Source: Cocos nucifera (lineage: Eukaryota; Streptophyta; Magnoliopsida; Arecales; Arecaceae). From it: a DNA stretch of 64,000 nt. The notes under the pieces were generated by a model that ran no database searches, was not told the origin of the DNA, and was given only the letters and a program-made list of their open reading frames with translations. The first letter of the stretch is position 1, and each line of letters begins with the position of its first letter. Shown here piece after piece: positions 60,116 through 64,000 of this stretch. The translations under genes were made by a program, and so were the position numbers. The stretch covers positions 439,001 to 503,000 of the forward strand of contig QRFJ01001016.1 in NCBI GenBank assembly GCA_006176705.1. The letters run 5' to 3'.

Positions 60116-61084
60116 TAAGGAAGAAATCTAAGTAAAATTTAGATTAAAAAAAAATTTTAGATAAATTCTGCTATTTTGGATGAAATTTGGTCATTAGATA
60201 TCGATCAAACGATTCAAAAAATGTCAAAATCAGATGTGTATCAGTTTGGATCAGGTCGGATTAAATTTTGACCGTCCGATTGCATTAACCAAAGAAAATC
60301 TGACCGTCGGATCGAGTTCTGGATATTTTAAGCAAGTCGGAAGCTTCCTGGACCATTGGATCGTCTTCTAGGTTGAGCGCTGCCGTCGGATGGCGCTTGG
60401 AGTTTGAATTAAAACTAGAACCAACCATCATCGTCGAATATTGACCGCAAGCAACCACAGCCGCACGATCGCGTAATTACTGTTCCCATGGACCGCATGG
60501 ACCGATTGCACCGCACACCGCAACGAATCAGCGCCCCCTGTCGCCAAGTGAAAAGTCCAAAATGCCCTGTGAGCCACGATAAATTTTTTTTGAACCCTTT
60601 AAGGGTCTAGGTCCACCACGTCTCGCTCCGTGATTCACCGATTTTTATTGAGCTGGTGATCCACGCCTGAATCATGGACTGACTGACGGCTTCCACGGCT
60701 GAGTCGGCTAGCGTGGCTGGCTTAATGCACTGGCTTTGTTGGCTTGGCTCAGCGCATTTGAATGCGCCGGCTGATATGGCGCGGCGGCTTGAGCCGGCTG
60801 AGCCATATATTATTTTTTATTTATTTTTTATTTATTTTATTTCTTTAGAAATTCATATCTTCTCTATTTTAGCTTCGTTTTGCTCGAAACTTATTTCATT
60901 ATGATAAAAAAAATGAGCTCTTTCCTTTGATAATAAAATTTTATTTTTTAATTTTTATTATTTTTTAATTAATAAAAATATTAGTTTTTTTAAAATATAT
61001 ATAAATTGATCATTAATTCTTAAAAATTAATATGAATTAATTGATAAATTAATATTTTTATTGATGAATTTATTATACTTATCA
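60116..61084 (-). repeat. 3' LTR of the Athila-type element (outer end approximate)
   Basis: The inner boundary is clear: minus strand GTTGGGGGTG then TGATAAGTATAATAAATTC. The outer end is set only by where the protease homology stops (60115); I see no clean TG/CA end there, so it may be off by tens of bases. Confidence 0.6.
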
Positions 61085-61096
61085 CACCCCCAACTT
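61085..61096 (-). other. polypurine tract of the Athila-type element
   Basis: On the minus strand AAGTTGGGGGTG abuts the LTR start TGATAAG. A second, longer AAGTTTGGGGGGAG lies at about 62058-62071. Confidence 0.75.
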
Positions 61097-62319
61097 AAAC
61101 TTTGCTCATCCTTAAGTAAAAAAAGAATTTAGTTTTAAATACCTTTTAATTCTAGAGTTTCAAATTTTACCTAAGCAATTTTCAAAATGGCCATTGATAT
61201 TCAGTAGAGTATAAGTGAGACATATCATTAGGATATTAATACTTATCAATAGAAAAATTAAGTAAAAAATATTTAATTTTTTTAAATATTTTCTAAATTA
61301 TTCTATCTTTATCTCTGATTTGTCTAAACTTTCATATAGGCAAGTATATTGTTACTTCCTTTATTTATTGATTTTTATTTTCACATTGCCCATTTTTTTA
61401 TGCGAATATCATTGCTTGCTTAGGCAACGGGATCCGATTACTCGATGAAAAATTAGTATTTTCTTCTTTTTTTTTTTAAACGTTGTATCACTATCGAGTA
61501 TCTTAACCCCTTAAGCTTTCTATTTGATCCATATAGCGAGTCTTGGGCCAATGACTCCCAAATCAGTTGACTTTAGGGTACTAGATATAGAATACCCCTC
61601 GAACTTACTAGTTTGAATTAAATAGGTTACGAGTTAAGACTAGCTTTACAACGAGCTTTTTTGCCCTTCCCATCTTTTGATGCGAAACTCAATGCTTGCT
61701 TAGGCAAAGAGGCCCGGTAACTCAGTGAGAAGTACTTAAAAACTATTTTATTAAAATATATTTTTTATATGAAGAAACGTATAGTTACCTTACACAAGCC
61801 CATAAAAAGTAGACTTTTCTTTGATGCTAGTAGAAAAAATTAGAGATGCTCAAAAGAAAAATTTTTTATATTCTAGACTTAACTCTTTATTGAATTTTCT
61901 TAATACTTGATCCCTCAATATCTCGCAGATTCTCTGATCTGTGCATCAATTTTTTTTGAAAAATGCTTAGTTTAATTCAATTTTTAAGCATAATGAGGTG
62001 TCTAAATACTAAATACTAACTTTTTCGAGGACTTAAAATTTTAAAATTTTTATTTTTCTCCCCCCAAACTTAATCGATATTGTCCTCAATGGAGAAAAAA
62101 AATAAAGGGTGTAATAAAGAACATGAAAGAATATACCTGACTCATATTTTTGGTCCAGCACATGCCTTTGAGAATTTAAACTCTTCCTCCAACTTATTCA
62201 ATGGAGCTTATTTGATCTGATAATGCTAAAAAGAAAAATAATTAAAAAAAAAGAAGCTGGGTTGCTTTTCAGGAGTGCTAAGTTTAAAGTCTTCAGTCAG
62301 ACTAAATAGTGATGACAGA
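61097..62319 (-). other. region between pol and 3' LTR of the Athila-type element
   Basis: AT-rich with no open frame. A segment TTGCTTAGGCAA with neighbouring GATGCGAA and TAACTCAGTGAGAA-like motifs occurs twice, at about 61395-61455 and 61678-61735, as a diverged direct repeat. Athila elements usually carry an env-like frame here; none is recognisable. Confidence 0.5.
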
Positions 62320-63204
62320 CTAACTGAGATATGTTGATTCATAAAGAACCATGGCTTCCTCCATAGATTCTATGGATAATTCCAAGAACGGTTTCAATCG
62401 TTGACCATTAACTTTAAAAACAACACCATTGCTTGGGTTTTCAATCTCTATAGCCCCATATGGGAAAACTTCTTTAACAAAGAAAGGTCCTATCCATCTA
62501 AACCTAAGTTTTTCAGAAAAAAGATGTAACCTTGAATTATACAAAAGAACTTTTTATCGAGGAGTAAAAGATTTTTTATGAATTGCTTGATCATGAAATA
62601 CTTTCATCTGTTCCTTGTATACCTTGGCATTCTCGTAAGCTTCATTTCTCAGTTCTTCTAATTCATTGATCTGAAGTTTCCTATGATTTTTGGCTACGTT
62701 TAGGTCCCTATTTAATTTCTTTATTGCCCACATGGCTTTATATTCTAACTCAACAGGCAAGTGACATGGTTTTTCAAACACAATCCTATAAGAAGATATT
62801 CCTAGGTTGGTCTTGTAGGCAGTGCGGTAAGCCTAAAGTGCATCAACTAATTTCACAGACCAATCATTCCTATTGGCATTAATAGTTTTCTCCAAGATTT
62901 GTTTGATTTATCTATTGGATACTTCAACTTGCCCACTAGTCTGGGGATGATATGGTGTGGATAACTTGTGGATAATATTATATTTCTTCATTAATGCGGT
63001 AAAGGATCGATTGCAAAAATGTATTTTTCGATCACTAATGATTGCTTTAGGAGTACCAAAGCGAGAGAGAATATTTTTCTTAAGAAATTTAATGACCACT
63101 TTGCTATCATTGGACTTACATGGAATAGCTTCTACCCACTTGGAAACATAATCAACAGCCACTAAGATATACTCATTTTCGAAGAAATTCGAAAATGGTC
63201 CCAT
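62320..63204 (-). pseudogene. integrase of the Athila-type element, stops
   Basis: Three open segments in sequence (63204-62908, 62781-62554, 62544-62320). The core has SKWVEAIPC, the second Asp in AIISDRKIHF (family usually SDNG or SDGG) and the Glu in SGQVEVSNR exactly 35 residues later, a D-35-E spacing. The tail has WIGPFFVKEVFPYGAIE and VNGQRLKPFLE, then a stop at 62320. Stops follow VSNR and sit before AYRTAYKTN, where Trp is usual. The zinc-binding N-terminus upstream (about 63230-63480) is frameshifted. Confidence 0.85.
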
Positions 63205-63694
63205 AAAATCAACTCCCCAGACATCAAAATTTCAACTACCAAGATTGAATTGAGTGGCATCATATCTCTCTTTGTAATCCGACCCATTTATTGGCATCGA
63301 TCACAACTTTTACAGTACACATGTGCATCCTTAAATAAATTAGGCCAATAAAATCCATATTGAAGTACTTTGGCACAGTCTTCTTACATGCGAAATGGCC
63401 ACCACATGCTTGGTCATGACAAAATGACAAAATGTTTTTAACCTCATTATCAGGGACACACCTCCTAATGATCTGATTAGGATACTATTTAAAAAGATAT
63501 GGATCATCCCAAATAAAATATTTTACTTAAAAAAAGAATTTGTGTTTATCCTGACTAGTCCAATTAGAAGGTACTTTACCAATGGCTAAATAATTCACAA
63601 TATCTGCATACCAAGGTTCAGTGGACATCGATATGAGTTGTTCATCTGGAAAATACTCATTAACAGGTGGTTCGTTAGATGATGCAACTATGAT

Positions 63695-64000
63695 TCAGGA
63701 TAAATAATCAGCAACTGCATTCTCTGTCCCTTTCTTATCCTTGATTTTTAGGTCAAATTCTTGAAGTAGCAAGATCCATCGAATTAAACGTGCCTTAGCA
63801 TCTTTCTTTGCTAGGAGATGTCTAATGGCTGAGAGATCAGTATAGACAATAACATGAGATCCAACCAAATAGGATCTGAATTTTTTTAGGACAAAGACAA
63901 CAGCTAAGAATTCTTTCTCCATGATGGTGTAATTAAGCTGCACATCATTTAATGTTTTGCTTGCATAATAAATAACTCTCGGTAGTTTGTTGATTTTTTG
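63695..64000 (-). pseudogene. RNase H part of the Athila-type pol, cut by window edge
   Basis: From the edge: VIYYASKTLNDVQLNYTIME, KEFLAVVFVLKKFRSYLVGS, VIVYTDLSAIRHLLAKKDAK, RWILLLQEFDLKIKDKKGTE, NAVADYLS. This is the RT-connection/RNase H module of gypsy elements (Glu in EKE, Asp in YTD, Asp in VADYLS). The RT lies outside the window. Confidence 0.85.

Larger units (their letters stand above)
60116..64000 (-). mobile_element. Athila-type Ty3/gypsy retrotransposon, 3' part, runs off the window
   Basis: Minus-strand order from the window edge: RNase H, integrase, a long non-coding or lost env-like region (about 61097-62320), polypurine tract, 3' LTR. The integrase tail FKVNGQRLKPFLE after FPYGAIEIENPSN is typical of Athila. 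The element interrupts the protease relic at 60115. Its 5' half and second LTR lie beyond 64000. Confidence 0.85.

Overview
The window is nuclear DNA from a flowering plant, most likely a monocot and possibly a palm. The evidence is four spliced plant-type genes with GT-AG introns, first exons much more GC-rich than later exons, dense nested LTR retrotransposons, MITEs and many microsatellites. The species is inference; I cannot search a database.

Layout. 1-5861 is the 3' part of an old plus-strand Ty3/gypsy (Tat-type) retroelement: two minisatellite arrays, a polypurine tract and a 3' LTR. 5.9-17 kb has no convincing gene. It holds a palindromic microsatellite, tandem repeats, a 10-N assembly gap flanked by a 196-bp exact duplication, a Mutator-like MITE with a 10-bp target duplication, a 43-bp minisatellite and an hAT-like MITE. 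17.4-33.1 kb is the gene island: a CHUP1/IPGA1-like coiled-coil protein gene (+, 6 exons), a Lin0512-family protein gene with a putative organelle transit peptide (+, 4 exons), and a trichome-birefringence-like (TBL) polysaccharide O-acetyltransferase gene (-, 5 exons). 33.1-42.2 kb is non-coding with a minus-strand solo LTR and two further MITE-type elements.

42244-57077 is a retrotransposon nest. A non-autonomous LTR element (about 1.93-kb LTRs, perfect AAACC target duplication, initiator-tRNA-Met-type PBS, only about 1.16 kb of internal DNA) was later split by a minus-strand 9.8-kb Tat-lineage gypsy element (44298-54097; GAATT/GAATC duplication). That element carries gag, protease, RT, RNase H, a second archaeal-type RNase H and integrase. 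Its pol frame is still readable but is broken by in-frame stops that can all be explained by C-to-T or G-to-A change. Its 3' UTR carries a minisatellite with the same GGAGAT-AAG-ATCTCC dyad seen in the 1-5 kb relic.

57.5-60.1 kb is a papain-like cysteine protease cluster: one intact two-exon gene (SAG39/SAG12 type) and two broken relatives, all on the minus strand. The upstream relic is cut by a minus-strand Athila-type gypsy element (about 60116 to beyond 64000).

The host genes do not form a pathway: one is cytoskeleton or organelle related, one is uncharacterised, one acts on the cell wall and one is a vacuolar or secreted protease. The strongest themes are retroelement nesting, 3'-UTR minisatellite evolution, and tandem birth and death of the protease family.
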